A DNA stretch of 64,000 nucleotides from Dissulfurimicrobium hydrothermale. Its GTDB lineage: Bacteria; Desulfobacterota; Dissulfuribacteria; Dissulfuribacterales; Sh68. The notes under the pieces are model-generated. The model was given only the letters and a program-made list of their open reading frames with translations, ran no database searches and had not been told where the DNA came from. Made by a program: the position numbers and the translations under genes. This document shows, piece after piece, positions 1-9,045 of this stretch. Where the stretch lies: assembly GCF_022026155.1 (NCBI RefSeq), contig NZ_CP085041.1, positions 590,306-654,305 of the forward strand, read 5' to 3'. Positions within the stretch are counted from its first letter, which is position 1, and every line of letters starts with the position of its first letter.

Positions 1-1030
1 CAAGGCCGGCCAGGAAGAGGGCGGAGAGCAGGTCTATTATGCCTGAGCCACAGATCCCGATGGGCGGTTTGCCTGCTATGGTCTTATACGACGGTCTAAG
101 GGTCTCCCTGTCGATAAAGACACGCTCTATGGCCCCAGGTCCTGCCATCATGCCGCATGAGAGGACGCCGCCTTCCAGGGCCGGGCCTGCTGCGCCTGAG
201 CAGGCTATAAGCCAGTCCTTGTTTCCCAGCACCACCTCCGCATTGGTGCCGACATCTATGAGCATGGATATCTCATCATGTGTATGCATCCCGGCCGCAG
301 CGATTCCGGCCAGCAGGTCCCCACCGAAATAGCTTCCGATATTTGGAAAGACATAGACCTTCGCACGGTCATGGACCTTTATGCCCAGCTCATCTGCTGA
401 AAATATATCAAAGCCATTTGCCAAGGGCAGATAAGGCGCCTTGCAGATATGACCTGGCTCCAGCCCAAGGAGGAGGTGACACATGGTTGTGTTGCCGGCT
501 ATTGCAATGAAGTAGATATGTGCGGCGCAGCCCATTTCGCTGATCGTTGAGTTGAAAAGGCCGATGATTTCTTTTCTGAGGACGGCGAGTCCGTCACCCA
601 TGCCTGCAAATATGATGCGGTCAAGGATGTCTTCGCCGTGGCTGCGCTGGGGGTTGGCCATAGACAGTGTCTGGAGCACAATCCCTGAGATCATGTTTAC
701 GAGATAGAAGACTACTGTGGTGCTTCCAAGGTCTATAGCCAGGCCCAAAGGAGGACCCACGCCTTCGCCCTTGGGCAGGGTCCGACAGATCTCCCAGCCG
801 CATGGTCCATCTACAGCCACCGCCTCGACATGATACCGGCGCTCCATGAGTAGTCGTCCCAGTCTTTGGAGGGTGAGGAGCGGGATGTGCGGCCTTGCCC
901 CCAAGGTCTGTTCTGCAGCAGACCTGAGTCTGGCTTCATATGATCTGTTATCGCCAGGTGCCGGTTCAGGAAGGTAGAGATCTAGCAACCGCACAGGCGG
1001 GTCAAGACCTTTAACCGAGGTTTTTGCCAT
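1..1030 (-). CDS. RACo-like ASKHA-domain protein (DUF4445), partial at left edge
   Basis: Reading leftward from an ATG at 1030, an open frame runs off the window after about 343 codons. After a roughly 100-residue N-terminal part it shows GLAIDLGSTTVVFYL, a phosphate-1 motif of the ASKHA fold, then IAGNTTMCHLLLG, FPNIGSYFGGDLLAG, LIDVGTNAEVVLG and GICGSGIIDLLSALF. These are typical of the C-terminal domain of RACo, the ATP-dependent reductive activator of corrinoid proteins in methyl-transfer pathways such as Wood-Ljungdahl. RACo proteins normally begin with a [2Fe-2S] ferredoxin domain; no such cysteine cluster is visible before the ASKHA domain. It starts 3 bp after the argG stop, so it is probably the last gene of the arginine transcript. 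Family is fairly sure; the corrinoid partner is unknown. Confidence 0.8.
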   Translation of the reverse strand, partial: MAKTSVKGLDPPVRLLDLYLPEPAPGDNRSYEARLRSAAEQTLGARPHIPLLTLQRLGRLLMERRYHVEAVAVDGPCGWEICRTLPKGEGVGPPLGLAIDLGSTTVVFYLVNMISGIVLQTLSMANPQRSHGEDILDRIIFAGMGDGLAVLRKEIIGLFNSTISEMGCAAHIYFIAIAGNTTMCHLLLGLEPGHICKAPYLPLANGFDIFSADELGIKVHDRAKVYVFPNIGSYFGGDLLAGIAAAGMHTHDEISMLIDVGTNAEVVLGNKDWLIACSGAAGPALEGGVLSCGMMAGPGAIERVFIDRETLRPSYKTIAGKPPIGICGSGIIDLLSALFLAGL

Positions 1031-1033
1031 TTT

Positions 1034-2266
1034 CTATGTCGATCTGGTCTTTTCCACAAGGGCCCTGATTTTGAGCCTCAGACCTTGGAGTCTTATAAAG
1101 CCCTCAGCATCAGCCTGTTTGTAGACATCATCTGCCTCAAATGTGGCGAATTCAGGTAGGTAGAGGCCTTTTTCAGCCTTTCTGCCCGCTACTATACAAT
1201 TTCCTTTGTAAATCTTAAGCCGCACCGTCCCGGTGACATTCGCTTGAGATTCATCCATTAATTTTTGCATGAGCTCGCGTTCCGGTGAAAACCAGAAACC
1301 GTAATATATCAGTTCAGAGTAGCGAGGCACGAGGCTGTCTCGAAGGTGCATGACCTCTCTGTCCATCGTGATCGATTCAATGGCCATATGGGCCGTTCTT
1401 AAGATGGCCCCGCCCGGGGTTTCATACACACCCCTTGATTTCATGCCGACGAAGCGGTTTTCGACCAGATCCACCCTGCCGACCCCATTTTGCGCCCCTA
1501 TTTGATTCAATTTGGAAAATATGGCAAATGGCCCCAATCTCTCCCCATCTATTGCAACGGGTATACCTTTTTCAAAATCGATCTCGATGTATTGCGGTCT
1601 ATCAGGCGCGTCTTCAGGGGCCTTCGTCCAGACGAACATGTCCTTCGGCGGCTCGGCCCAGGGGTCCTCTAGTATTCCGCCTTCATAGCTTATGTGCAAG
1701 AGATTCGCATCCATGCTGTAAGGTCTGGACCTTGTGGCCTGTACCGGGATGCCGTGTCTTTTTGCAAAGTCCATGAGTTTTTGCCTGGAATTGAGGTCCC
1801 AGATACGCCATGGGGCGATAATCTTGAGGGCTGGATTCAGCGCCATATAGGTGAGTTCAAAACGCACCTGGTCGTTTCCCTTGCCTGTAGCGCCATGGCT
1901 TACCGCGTCTGCCCCGAATTCTTCTGCCACCTTCACCTGCTCCTTGGCTATAAGAGGCCTTGCGATGGATGTGCCAAGCAAATAGCCGCCTTCATAAATG
2001 GCGTTCGCTCTGAACATCGGGAACAAGAAGTCCCGGACGAATTCCTCTCTGAGGTCCTTTATGACCACGTCGGAGGCGCCGGTATCGGTCGCCTTTTGGC
2101 GCACTAGACCCCAATCTTCTTTCTGGCCGATGTCCGCCGAATAGGCGACCACCGGGCATTCATAGGTTTCCTGGAGCCATTTCAGTATAACCGAGGTGTC
2201 AAGGCCGCCTGAGTATGCGAGCACGATCTTTTCCGTCTTTCGATTTTTTTTAGTATCTCTAGCCAT
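1034..2266 (-). CDS. argG: Argininosuccinate synthase
   Basis: Cytoplasmic enzyme joining citrulline and aspartate with ATP to give argininosuccinate, the seventh step of arginine synthesis. The 410-residue product has the usual length of type I ArgG. The N-type ATP pyrophosphatase P-loop AYSGGLDTS lies at residues 17-25, followed by the conserved [17 protein letters not shown] segment that binds substrate, and [18 protein letters not shown] further on. It is fourth in a run of arg genes (argB, argD, argF, argG), 54 bp after argF, so the cell can go from N-acetylglutamate phosphorylation to argininosuccinate with this cluster. argH is not in the window. Confidence 0.97.
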   Translation of the reverse strand: MARDTKKNRKTEKIVLAYSGGLDTSVILKWLQETYECPVVAYSADIGQKEDWGLVRQKATDTGASDVVIKDLREEFVRDFLFPMFRANAIYEGGYLLGTSIARPLIAKEQVKVAEEFGADAVSHGATGKGNDQVRFELTYMALNPALKIIAPWRIWDLNSRQKLMDFAKRHGIPVQATRSRPYSMDANLLHISYEGGILEDPWAEPPKDMFVWTKAPEDAPDRPQYIEIDFEKGIPVAIDGERLGPFAIFSKLNQIGAQNGVGRVDLVENRFVGMKSRGVYETPGGAILRTAHMAIESITMDREVMHLRDSLVPRYSELIYYGFWFSPERELMQKLMDESQANVTGTVRLKIYKGNCIVAGRKAEKGLYLPEFATFEADDVYKQADAEGFIRLQGLRLKIRALVEKTRST

Positions 2267-2320
2267 TTCATATTCCTTTTCAATCGCCTCTTATCCATTT
2301 CAAGCCGGCGATCCCTGTTT

Positions 2321-3286
2321 TCAATGAGAGGGGATGGGATGCAGCCCTATCGCCCATTCAAGTATAGCCATATGTATATGCATTTTGTTTTCGGCCTGAT
2401 CCCACACGACAGACTGTGGCCCTTCCAGTACATCTTCTGTTATCTCCTCCCCTCTGTGGGCGGGGAGGCAGTGAAGTACTATTGCATCTTTTTTTGCCAG
2501 ACCTAGAAGCCCTGCATTGATCTGATAAGGGGCGAAGGCGCCTCTCCTCCTCTCCGCCTCTCCTTCTTGCCCCATACTGGCCCAGACGTCCGTGTTTATC
2601 ACATCGGCGTCTTTTACCGCCTCTTCCGGGTCGTGTGTCAGCTTGATGGTTGATTTGGCGTCTTTCAACGCCTCATTAAGTATGCCTTGATCAGGCCAGT
2701 AATCGGTTGGACAGGCCAGGATGAGCTCAAAGCCAAGGCGGGATGCGGCTTCGATCCAGGAGTTGGCCATGTTGTTGCCGTCTCCGACCCAGGCGATCTT
2801 GAGTCCTTTGAGGCCTACACCCTTTTTCTCTATTATTGTCATTAAGTCGGACAGTATTTGGCATGGGTGATGCTGGTCGGTTAGGCCGTTTATTACTGGT
2901 ATGCCAGACCACTCGGCCAGCTCGTTTACTATCTCCTGTCCGAAGGTCCGCACCACAAGGCAGTCGAGGTATCTGGAGAGGACCCTTGCGGTATCTTTAA
3001 GCGGTTCGCCTCGCCTCAGCTGGAGGTCGCGCGCCGGCATGAAGCTCACGTTACCACCCAGGTTGAACATGGCGACCTCAAAGGATATCCTGGTTCTTGT
3101 GGAAGGTTTTTCAAACAGGAGCCCCAAGGTCTTGCCTATGGCTGGCCTATGGTCAGATGCAAGCCCTGCCTTTTTGCGCCGTTTCAATTCCGTAGCACGG
3201 TTTATGATGCCCAAGAGTTCATCTGACCCTAAGTCAAATACCCTGAGATAGTGTCTGGCCTTTTTGAATTCGTTTGTTTTTTTCAT
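2321..3286 (-). CDS. argF: Ornithine carbamoyltransferase
   Basis: Transfers the carbamoyl group of carbamoyl phosphate to ornithine, forming citrulline. The 321-residue protein shows the carbamoyl-phosphate loop STRTR at residues 62-66, the ornithine-binding HPCQILSDL segment in the middle and HCLPAHRGEE at about 272-281, whose Cys is the conserved ornithine-site residue. This combination marks an anabolic OTCase rather than an aspartate or acetylornithine carbamoyltransferase. It lies 31 bp downstream of argD and 54 bp upstream of argG on the same strand, consistent with one transcript. Confidence 0.97.
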   Translation of the reverse strand: MKKTNEFKKARHYLRVFDLGSDELLGIINRATELKRRKKAGLASDHRPAIGKTLGLLFEKPSTRTRISFEVAMFNLGGNVSFMPARDLQLRRGEPLKDTARVLSRYLDCLVVRTFGQEIVNELAEWSGIPVINGLTDQHHPCQILSDLMTIIEKKGVGLKGLKIAWVGDGNNMANSWIEAASRLGFELILACPTDYWPDQGILNEALKDAKSTIKLTHDPEEAVKDADVINTDVWASMGQEGEAERRRGAFAPYQINAGLLGLAKKDAIVLHCLPAHRGEEITEDVLEGPQSVVWDQAENKMHIHMAILEWAIGLHPIPSH

Positions 3287-3317
3287 GATATCAATCCTGA
3301 TTGTTTATTCTGATCGT

Positions 3318-4490
3318 TTATAATGCGGCGATCCGTCCCTTGAGGCAATCCAAGAGGGCGTCCACCTCGGTTGTTTCAACTATAAGGGGGGGCACAAGCC
3401 TGAGGGTATCGCCGTGGCTGAGGATGGTCAGGAATCCATCTTCAAGGAGTTTAAGGCTTAAATCCGGGGCAGGTGCTGCGAATTCAACGGCCTGTATGAG
3501 GCCCCTTCCCCTTGTCTCCCTGATTTTATCCGGATAGGCCACCTTGAGCCTGTTCAGTCCATCCGCCATGTACGCCCCGGTCTTTCGTACCTTTTCAAGG
3601 AATCCAGTTTCGGTCATTACATCGAGCACGGCGGCGGCAGCCGCACACGAAACTGGATTTCCGCCAAAGGTCGATGCATGGCTGCCCGGCGGCAGATGAG
3701 TCATCACCTCTTTTTTGGCAAGCATAGCCCCGATCGGGAGCCCACCTCCAAGCGCCTTTGCGAGACACAGCACATCTGGCGTGACATCTGTCTGTTCATA
3801 GGCGAAGAGGGTTCCGGTGCGCCCGAGTCCGACTTGTACCTCATCGAATATCAAAAGTGCCTGGTGTTCGTCGCAGAGTCTCCTGGCCTCTTTCAAAAAT
3901 TCATCACTGATCGGTCTTACACCAGCCTCGCCCTGAATGGGCTCGATAAGGATGGCGGCGGTCCTCGTGCCTGCCGCAAGCCTCAGCGCCTTGATATTGT
4001 CAGGCGGAACGTGCAGGAAACCGTTCGGTAATGGCTCGAAGCCCCTCTGATAAACGGGCTGGCCCGTGGCTGCAACGGCGGCAAGGGTGCGGCCGTGAAA
4101 GGCCCCTTCGAGACAGATGATCTCATAACAATCCGACCCTTTGATGTCATGACCCCTGTGGCGGGCAAGCTTTATCGCGGCCTCGATCGCCTCCGCTCCA
4201 GAATTGCAGAAAAACACCTGTTCAGCAAACGAGCGGCTGGTTAAGCGTTTGGCAAGTTCTATCTGAGGTCTGGTCCAGTAGAGGTTTGAGACATGCATCA
4301 ACGCCTCAAGTTGGGCCTTTGCGGCCTCTACCACCCTTGGATGGCAGTGGCCAAGGCTTGATACCGCGATGCCTGCGGCAAAGTCCAGATATTCGCGCCC
4401 GGCATCGTCCCAGACCCTGCACCCAAGGCCCTTTACCAGTGTCACCGGGAAGCGGTTGTATGTGTTGGCGATAGCTGTCTCGCAGGTCAT
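3318..4490 (-). CDS. argD: Acetylornithine aminotransferase
   Basis: PLP-dependent class III aminotransferase converting N-acetylglutamate semialdehyde to N-acetylornithine. The 390-residue product has the family features in order: GIAVSSLGHCHPRV near the start, FFCNSGAEAIEAAIKLAR (phosphate binding), GAFHGRT, LLIFDEVQVGLGRTG (cofactor aspartate) and CLAKALGGGLPIGAM with the Schiff-base lysine near residue 245. Its start overlaps the argB stop by 4 bp, which points to translational coupling. Members of the family may also act as succinyldiaminopimelate aminotransferase; the arg context favours the arginine role. Confidence 0.96.
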   Translation of the reverse strand: MTCETAIANTYNRFPVTLVKGLGCRVWDDAGREYLDFAAGIAVSSLGHCHPRVVEAAKAQLEALMHVSNLYWTRPQIELAKRLTSRSFAEQVFFCNSGAEAIEAAIKLARHRGHDIKGSDCYEIICLEGAFHGRTLAAVAATGQPVYQRGFEPLPNGFLHVPPDNIKALRLAAGTRTAAILIEPIQGEAGVRPISDEFLKEARRLCDEHQALLIFDEVQVGLGRTGTLFAYEQTDVTPDVLCLAKALGGGLPIGAMLAKKEVMTHLPPGSHASTFGGNPVSCAAAAAVLDVMTETGFLEKVRKTGAYMADGLNRLKVAYPDKIRETRGRGLIQAVEFAAPAPDLSLKLLEDGFLTILSHGDTLRLVPPLIVETTEVDALLDCLKGRIAAL

Positions 4491-5392
4491 TTTGGTATTA
4501 TCTCCGTTCCCACGCCATGGTCTGTAAAGAGTTCTAAAAGTGTTGTATGGGCGATCCGTCCGTCGACGATATGGGCCTTTTCCACACCCCTCTCAAGCGC
4601 CTTGAGGCATGCCTTGAGTTTTGGGATCATCCCGCCTGTTGCAGTACCGTTGAGGATGGCATTTTCGACATCGGCCGCTGTCATGGAGGTAACGAGCTCC
4701 TTTGTTTCAATCCCGTTTCCGCCTTTTTTGGTCTCCATAAAACCGGGTACGTCCGTAAGGAGGATAAGCCTTTTTGCACCAAGTTCACCTGCTATGGCCC
4801 CGGCTACGAGATCTGCATTTATGTTGTATGCCTCGCCGTCAGGTCCTACACCCACAGGGGCGACGACCGGGATAAAGCCGGCGTCCTCGAGGGTCTTCAA
4901 GACCGTTGCGTCCACCCTGGCGACCTTGCCGACCCGTCCGATATCAATGATTTCAGGGGGTCTTTCATCGCCGGTGTATTTGTATATCTTCATTTGTTCG
5001 GCCTGGATAAGGTCACCGTCCCTGCCTGATAGTCCGACGGCCCTGCCGCCGTGACGGTTTATTAGGCCCACGATTTCCTTGTTGACTGTGCCCACGAGCA
5101 CCATCTCCACTACGCTCATGGTCTCCGCATCCGTTACCCGCTGTCCTTCTACGAATGCTGGCCTAATCCCCATGCGTTCCATGGTGCGGCTTATCTGGGG
5201 ACCGCCGCCATGCACTATTACTGGCCTTATACCAACATATTTCATGAGGATTACATCAAGAACGAATTTCTCTTTTAGGGTCTTGTCCGCCATCGCATGG
5301 CCGCCGTATTTTATGACCACACTCTTTCCTGCGAACCGTCTGATATATGGCAGGGCCTCTGTAAGGACCTCGGCCTTCAGTTGGGCATCCAA
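4487..5392 (-). CDS. argB: Acetylglutamate kinase
   Basis: Phosphorylates N-acetylglutamate with ATP and is usually the arginine-feedback step when the linear or cyclic acetyl pathway is used. The 301-residue protein has the amino-acid kinase nucleotide loop KYGGHAM at 28-34, VHGGGPQI for substrate binding, and a late AYNINADLVAGAIAGELGA segment. A long N-terminal helix (about 25 residues before the first strand) is present, which in arginine-sensitive hexameric enzymes carries the interlacing helix; sensitivity here is an inference. It overlaps argD by 4 bp and follows hslU by 17 bp. Confidence 0.97.
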   Translation of the reverse strand: MDAQLKAEVLTEALPYIRRFAGKSVVIKYGGHAMADKTLKEKFVLDVILMKYVGIRPVIVHGGGPQISRTMERMGIRPAFVEGQRVTDAETMSVVEMVLVGTVNKEIVGLINRHGGRAVGLSGRDGDLIQAEQMKIYKYTGDERPPEIIDIGRVGKVARVDATVLKTLEDAGFIPVVAPVGVGPDGEAYNINADLVAGAIAGELGAKRLILLTDVPGFMETKKGGNGIETKELVTSMTAADVENAILNGTATGGMIPKLKACLKALERGVEKAHIVDGRIAHTTLLELFTDHGVGTEIIPK

Positions 5393-5409
5393 TTGTCATC
5401 CACCCCCTT

Positions 5410-6750
5410 TTACAGGATGAATCTGCTCAGATCTTCATCTTTTACTATGTCTTTGAGCCTTTCCTGTACATATGAAGCAGTGATCCTGATCTCTTGTGGT
5501 GCGACATCAGGGGCCTCAAAAGAGATCTCCTCCACCAGCTTCTCCATCACTGTATGCAACCTTCTGGCACCGATGTTTTCCGTGCGTTCATTTACAACAA
5601 ATGCTATGTGCGCTATCTCCTCTATAGCATCCGGCTCAAATACAAGCTTTACGCCCTCTGTGGCGAGCAAGGCCTCGTACTGCGTTACAAGGGCGTTTTC
5701 AGGCTCTGTGAGTATGCGCCTGAAGTCTTCCTGGGTAAGCGGGTTCAGTTCGACCCGAATCGGGAACCTGCCCTGGAGCTCGGGCAACAGGTCAGATGGT
5801 TTTGCTAGATGAAATGCCCCGCTTGCTATAAAAAGGATATGGTCAGTGCGGACTATGCCGTATTTGGTGTGGACGGACGTACCTTCTACTATCGGCAGGA
5901 GATCGCGTTGCACCCCTTCCCTCGAGACGTCAGGGCCGCTTCCCCCACCCTTTGATGCGACCTTGTCTATCTCGTCCAAAAATATTATGCCTGCACTTTC
6001 GACCCTAGCTATAGCCATCTCCGTTACCTTGTCCATGTCTATCAGTTTTGCCGCTGACTCCTGTGCCAGTATCTTCTTGGCCTCTGAAACCTTCACCTGT
6101 CGGCGTTTCCGTTTACCTGGAAAGATGTTGGAGAGCATATCCTGGAGGCCACCCTGGAGCTCTTCCATGCCAGTTGCGGCCAAGACCTCGATCATGGGTG
6201 GTTGGGGGTGTGCAGTTATTTCGAGCTCCACGAACCTGTCATCCAGTTTGCCTTCACGGAGCATTTGCCTGAAACGTTCCCTGGTGGCGTTTTGGGAGGC
6301 CTCGTCTTCCACTTGGTGTCTTGTAGGAAGTAGTAGATCCAAAAGCCTTTCTTCTGCCAGGCCCTGGGCCTTTTCTTCCACCTTTTCACGTTCTTCAGAC
6401 TTGACCATGTCAACCGCAAGATGCGTCAGGTCCCTGATCATGGACTCGACATCGCGTCCCACATAGCCCACTTCCGTAAACTTAGTGGCCTCCACCTTCA
6501 AGAAAGGGGAATTGGCAAGACGTGCAAGCCTTCTGGCTATCTCGGTCTTTCCGACGCCAGTTGGACCTATCATGATGATATTCTTAGGTGCGATCTCATC
6601 CCTCAATTCTGGTGCGACCTGTTGTCTCCTCCAGCGGTTCCTGAGCGCTATAGCCACAGAACGCTTGGCCTGGTCCTGCCCTACTATGTATTTGTCAAGT
6701 TCAGCCACTATCTCTTTGGGCGTCAATGGTCTTATATCTTTAAACGGCAC
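5410..6750 (-). CDS. hslU: ATP-dependent protease ATPase subunit HslU
   Basis: AAA+ unfoldase that feeds substrates to the HslV peptidase ring. The 446-residue protein shows Walker A GPTGVGKT at 62-69, Walker [13 protein letters not shown], a charged I-domain between them, [12 protein letters not shown] and the sensor-2 region with [12 protein letters not shown]. It ends in LSRFIL, the C-terminal tail that HslU inserts into HslV to activate it. It is 15 bp downstream of hslV, as expected for the two-component complex. Confidence 0.97.
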   Translation of the reverse strand: MPFKDIRPLTPKEIVAELDKYIVGQDQAKRSVAIALRNRWRRQQVAPELRDEIAPKNIIMIGPTGVGKTEIARRLARLANSPFLKVEATKFTEVGYVGRDVESMIRDLTHLAVDMVKSEEREKVEEKAQGLAEERLLDLLLPTRHQVEDEASQNATRERFRQMLREGKLDDRFVELEITAHPQPPMIEVLAATGMEELQGGLQDMLSNIFPGKRKRRQVKVSEAKKILAQESAAKLIDMDKVTEMAIARVESAGIIFLDEIDKVASKGGGSGPDVSREGVQRDLLPIVEGTSVHTKYGIVRTDHILFIASGAFHLAKPSDLLPELQGRFPIRVELNPLTQEDFRRILTEPENALVTQYEALLATEGVKLVFEPDAIEEIAHIAFVVNERTENIGARRLHTVMEKLVEEISFEAPDVAPQEIRITASYVQERLKDIVKDEDLSRFIL

Positions 6751-6765
6751 AGCTATTCTCCATGT

Positions 6766-7332
6766 CTATAGATTTTCGACCGTTATTTGGTCGTTTGTGT
6801 AGATACAAATAGACGAGGCTATTTTAAGCGCCTGCTCAGCGATTTCCCTTGAAGCAAGGCCGCTGTGCAGGACAAGTGCCCGTGCGGCTGCAAGGGCGTA
6901 AGGTCCGCCGGAGCCTATGGCTATTATGCCATCGTCAGGTTCTATCACGTCGCCCGATCCGGAGATGAGAAACGAGTGTCCACTGTCCGCGGCGATAAGC
7001 ATGGCCTCAAGGCGCCTGAGCAGTTTGTCTGTGCGCCAATCCTTTGCGAGCTCGACCGCCGAACGTACCAGATTTCCTTTATATTGTTCAAGTTTTTGTT
7101 CAAGCCTTGAAAAAAGCGTGAATGCATCGGCGGTCGCCCCTGCAAAACCTGTTATCACACTGTCATGATAGAGCCTCCTTATCTTTTTTGCACTGTGTTT
7201 TATGACGGTCGCACCGAGCGTAACCTGCCCATCTCCGGCCATTACGACCTCGCCTTTATGTCTGACACAGATCACAGTGGTGCCCCTGATAAGTCGATCC
7301 TTCAAATCCGGCTTCATGTCATGCATCTTCAT
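6766..7332 (-). CDS. hslV: ATP-dependent protease peptidase subunit HslV
   Basis: Threonine peptidase of the HslUV proteasome-like complex. The 188-residue reading has [11 protein letters not shown] near the start, AGDGQVTLG, and [13 protein letters not shown]. The catalytic Thr should be Thr18, just after Gly17, so a short propeptide would be removed. Alternative in-frame starts at Met3 or Met6 would shorten the propeptide and cannot be excluded. The start lies inside the end of xerC (14-bp overlap), suggesting translational coupling; the order xerC-hslV-hslU is common in proteobacteria. Confidence 0.96.
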   Translation of the reverse strand: MKMHDMKPDLKDRLIRGTTVICVRHKGEVVMAGDGQVTLGATVIKHSAKKIRRLYHDSVITGFAGATADAFTLFSRLEQKLEQYKGNLVRSAVELAKDWRTDKLLRRLEAMLIAADSGHSFLISGSGDVIEPDDGIIAIGSGGPYALAAARALVLHSGLASREIAEQALKIASSICIYTNDQITVENL

Positions 7333-8257
7333 TATTTCTCCCTTGGCTTTCAGGCTTATGGAGCATCTTAAGGACGGCCCTGGGGTGGGCTTTTTGATAG
7401 AGCTCAGTAAGTCTTGCTATGTCAAGATGTGTATAGCGTTCGGTTGTGGCAAGGCTTGCATGGCCCAGCATCTCCTGTATGGCGCGGAGGTCCGCTCCTT
7501 GTTCCAGGAGATGGGTGGCCATGGAGTGGCGGAAAGTGTGTGGTGTAGCCTTGGTGTCGATCCCTGACTCGAGACGCCTTTGTTCAACAAGCCTTTCGAT
7601 GCTCCTTGGTGTAAGGCGGGTGCCTCTTTGGCTTATGAAAAGGGCCTCGTTGTCCAGCTTGAGCCTTTGAAGGACGGAAAGCCGTGCAGGGAGGTACGCC
7701 CTCAAGGCCTCGGCCGCCTTTTCTCCGAACGGCACGATGCGTTCTTTGTTCCCTTTGCCCCTGACGCGGACCATTTCCGGAGAAAGAGATATATGTCCCA
7801 TATCAAGGCTACACAACTCGCCCACCCTCAAACCAGCACTGTAGAGGAGTTCAAGGATGGCCTGATCCCTTAAGGCCTTGAATCCGTCCCTCTTTCCTGT
7901 TTCAATCAATCTGAAGGCCTCTTCTATGGAAAGATACGCTGGAAGCGCTCCGTCCGGTTTTATAGAGCGAAGGGCGCTCATCGGATTCCTTGCAACAAGC
8001 CCTTCACGCACAAGGAATCTGAAGAGGCTCCTCAGGGCCGCAAGTTTCCTTGCAACGGTGGACCTGCCGGCCCCTTTTTTGATGAGTGCACCGAGCCATG
8101 CCCTTGCCTCTCGGCTTGTCGCCGTACGGATGTCTCTGTCCTGGCCGAGCATGCCGACAAATTCAGAAAGGTCTCTTGAATAGGCCTTTATGGTGTTTGC
8201 GGATGCATTCCGCTCCGCGCTCAAAAAGTCAAGAAATGCCTGGATACAAGGCTGCAT
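7319..8257 (-). CDS. xerC: Tyrosine recombinase XerC
   Basis: Site-specific recombinase that resolves chromosome dimers at dif. The 312-residue protein has an N-terminal SAM-like core-binding domain (residues about 1-90) and a C-terminal catalytic domain with Arg in [12 protein letters not shown], Lys in [35 protein letters not shown] with the nucleophilic Tyr. Its position just ahead of hslVU, the usual place for xerC, supports XerC over XerD; a second Xer recombinase lies at 12142-13062. It is the first gene of the minus-strand operon, and a perfect inverted repeat lies 22 bp upstream of its start. Confidence 0.93.
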   Translation of the reverse strand: MQPCIQAFLDFLSAERNASANTIKAYSRDLSEFVGMLGQDRDIRTATSREARAWLGALIKKGAGRSTVARKLAALRSLFRFLVREGLVARNPMSALRSIKPDGALPAYLSIEEAFRLIETGKRDGFKALRDQAILELLYSAGLRVGELCSLDMGHISLSPEMVRVRGKGNKERIVPFGEKAAEALRAYLPARLSVLQRLKLDNEALFISQRGTRLTPRSIERLVEQRRLESGIDTKATPHTFRHSMATHLLEQGADLRAIQEMLGHASLATTERYTHLDIARLTELYQKAHPRAVLKMLHKPESQGRNNEDA

Positions 8258-8279
8258 AGGTCGATTCCAAGTTTGGACG

Positions 8280-8308
8280 GTTATACAAAGTGAAGTATTT
8301 TGTATAAC
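8280..8308. promoter_or_regulatory. Perfect inverted repeat upstream of xerC
   Basis: Arms GTTATACAAA (8280-8289) and TTTGTATAAC (8299-8308) are exact reverse complements separated by 9 bases. The site is 22 bp upstream of the xerC start in the gap between xerC and the plus-strand gene at 8448. The arms are A/T-rich and no T-run follows, so an operator is more likely than a terminator. The binding protein is unknown. Confidence 0.5.
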
Positions 8309-8447
8309 ACAACATGTCCGGAATTCAAGAAGAAACAGGGTGCCCTAATTGGCCGACGGCGGTTGCCAATAATCACCTTCTCCCTTGATGTAAGATGGCC
8401 GAAGGAGGACATTATGACAAAATACAACTTTTTTAGGCTGTTTCGGT

Positions 8448-8975
8448 ATGTATGGGCGGCATAGGGTTGCGTCTGCGTCGGTGATGCCAGGTGGTCCTGC
8501 GGTTGACACCGATTCCCTTTCTGATATCTTGATGCCAGAGATCTGGGCAGGGTTAAGGTCTTTGAAGCAACGTCTTGCAGCAAAAAAGGGGGTGTTTCTG
8601 GGCTATCTTATTTGTGCGGACGTGCTGGTGTTTTTTCACCTGGCGTTTGTCGCCTTTGTGGTGGCTGGCGGTTTTTTGGCCCTAAGGTGGCGCTGGATCA
8701 TGTGCCTGCATATACCTGCTGCTGTATGGGGCGCACTGGTTGAGTTTAACGGGTGGCTATGTCCACTTACCCCTTTGGAACAAAAGCTCAGATTGGCCGG
8801 CGGACAGGTTGGATACACCGGCGATTTTGTCGGGCACTACATCCTGCCATTACTATATCCGGCAGGTCTTACGCGCAGGACCCAGACAGACCTCGGCTTG
8901 CTGGTTGTAGCGATAAACATCCTGATATATGGTTGGATGGCAGTCCGATCTGTATCTGGGAGACGGAGGTCATGA
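8448..8975 (+). CDS. DUF2784-type membrane protein
   Basis: Small inner-membrane protein of the DUF2784 family, function unknown. After about 45 residues there are four hydrophobic segments (GYLICADVLVFFHLAFVAFV, the WIMCLHIPAAVWGALVEF region, a GHYILPLLYP segment and LGLLVVAINILIYGW). Conserved features visible are the HxxFV-type first helix, the ...FNGWLCPLTPLEQ... segment and the AGGQVGYTGDFVGHY motif. The first 28 residues look poorly conserved and the start is uncertain; Met29 (8532) would place the start closer to the conserved part. A separate 16-codon frame with a strong Shine-Dalgarno begins at 8414 and ends at 8464, and could be a leader. Confidence 0.7.
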   Translation: MYGRHRVASASVMPGGPAVDTDSLSDILMPEIWAGLRSLKQRLAAKKGVFLGYLICADVLVFFHLAFVAFVVAGGFLALRWRWIMCLHIPAAVWGALVEFNGWLCPLTPLEQKLRLAGGQVGYTGDFVGHYILPLLYPAGLTRRTQTDLGLLVVAINILIYGWMAVRSVSGRRRS

Positions 8976-9045
8976 GAGACCCTTTTTGGTGTTTCAGGGT
9001 CGGTCTGAAGTGAGATACTTCCAAAGACTAAATAAGAGGGGCGTT

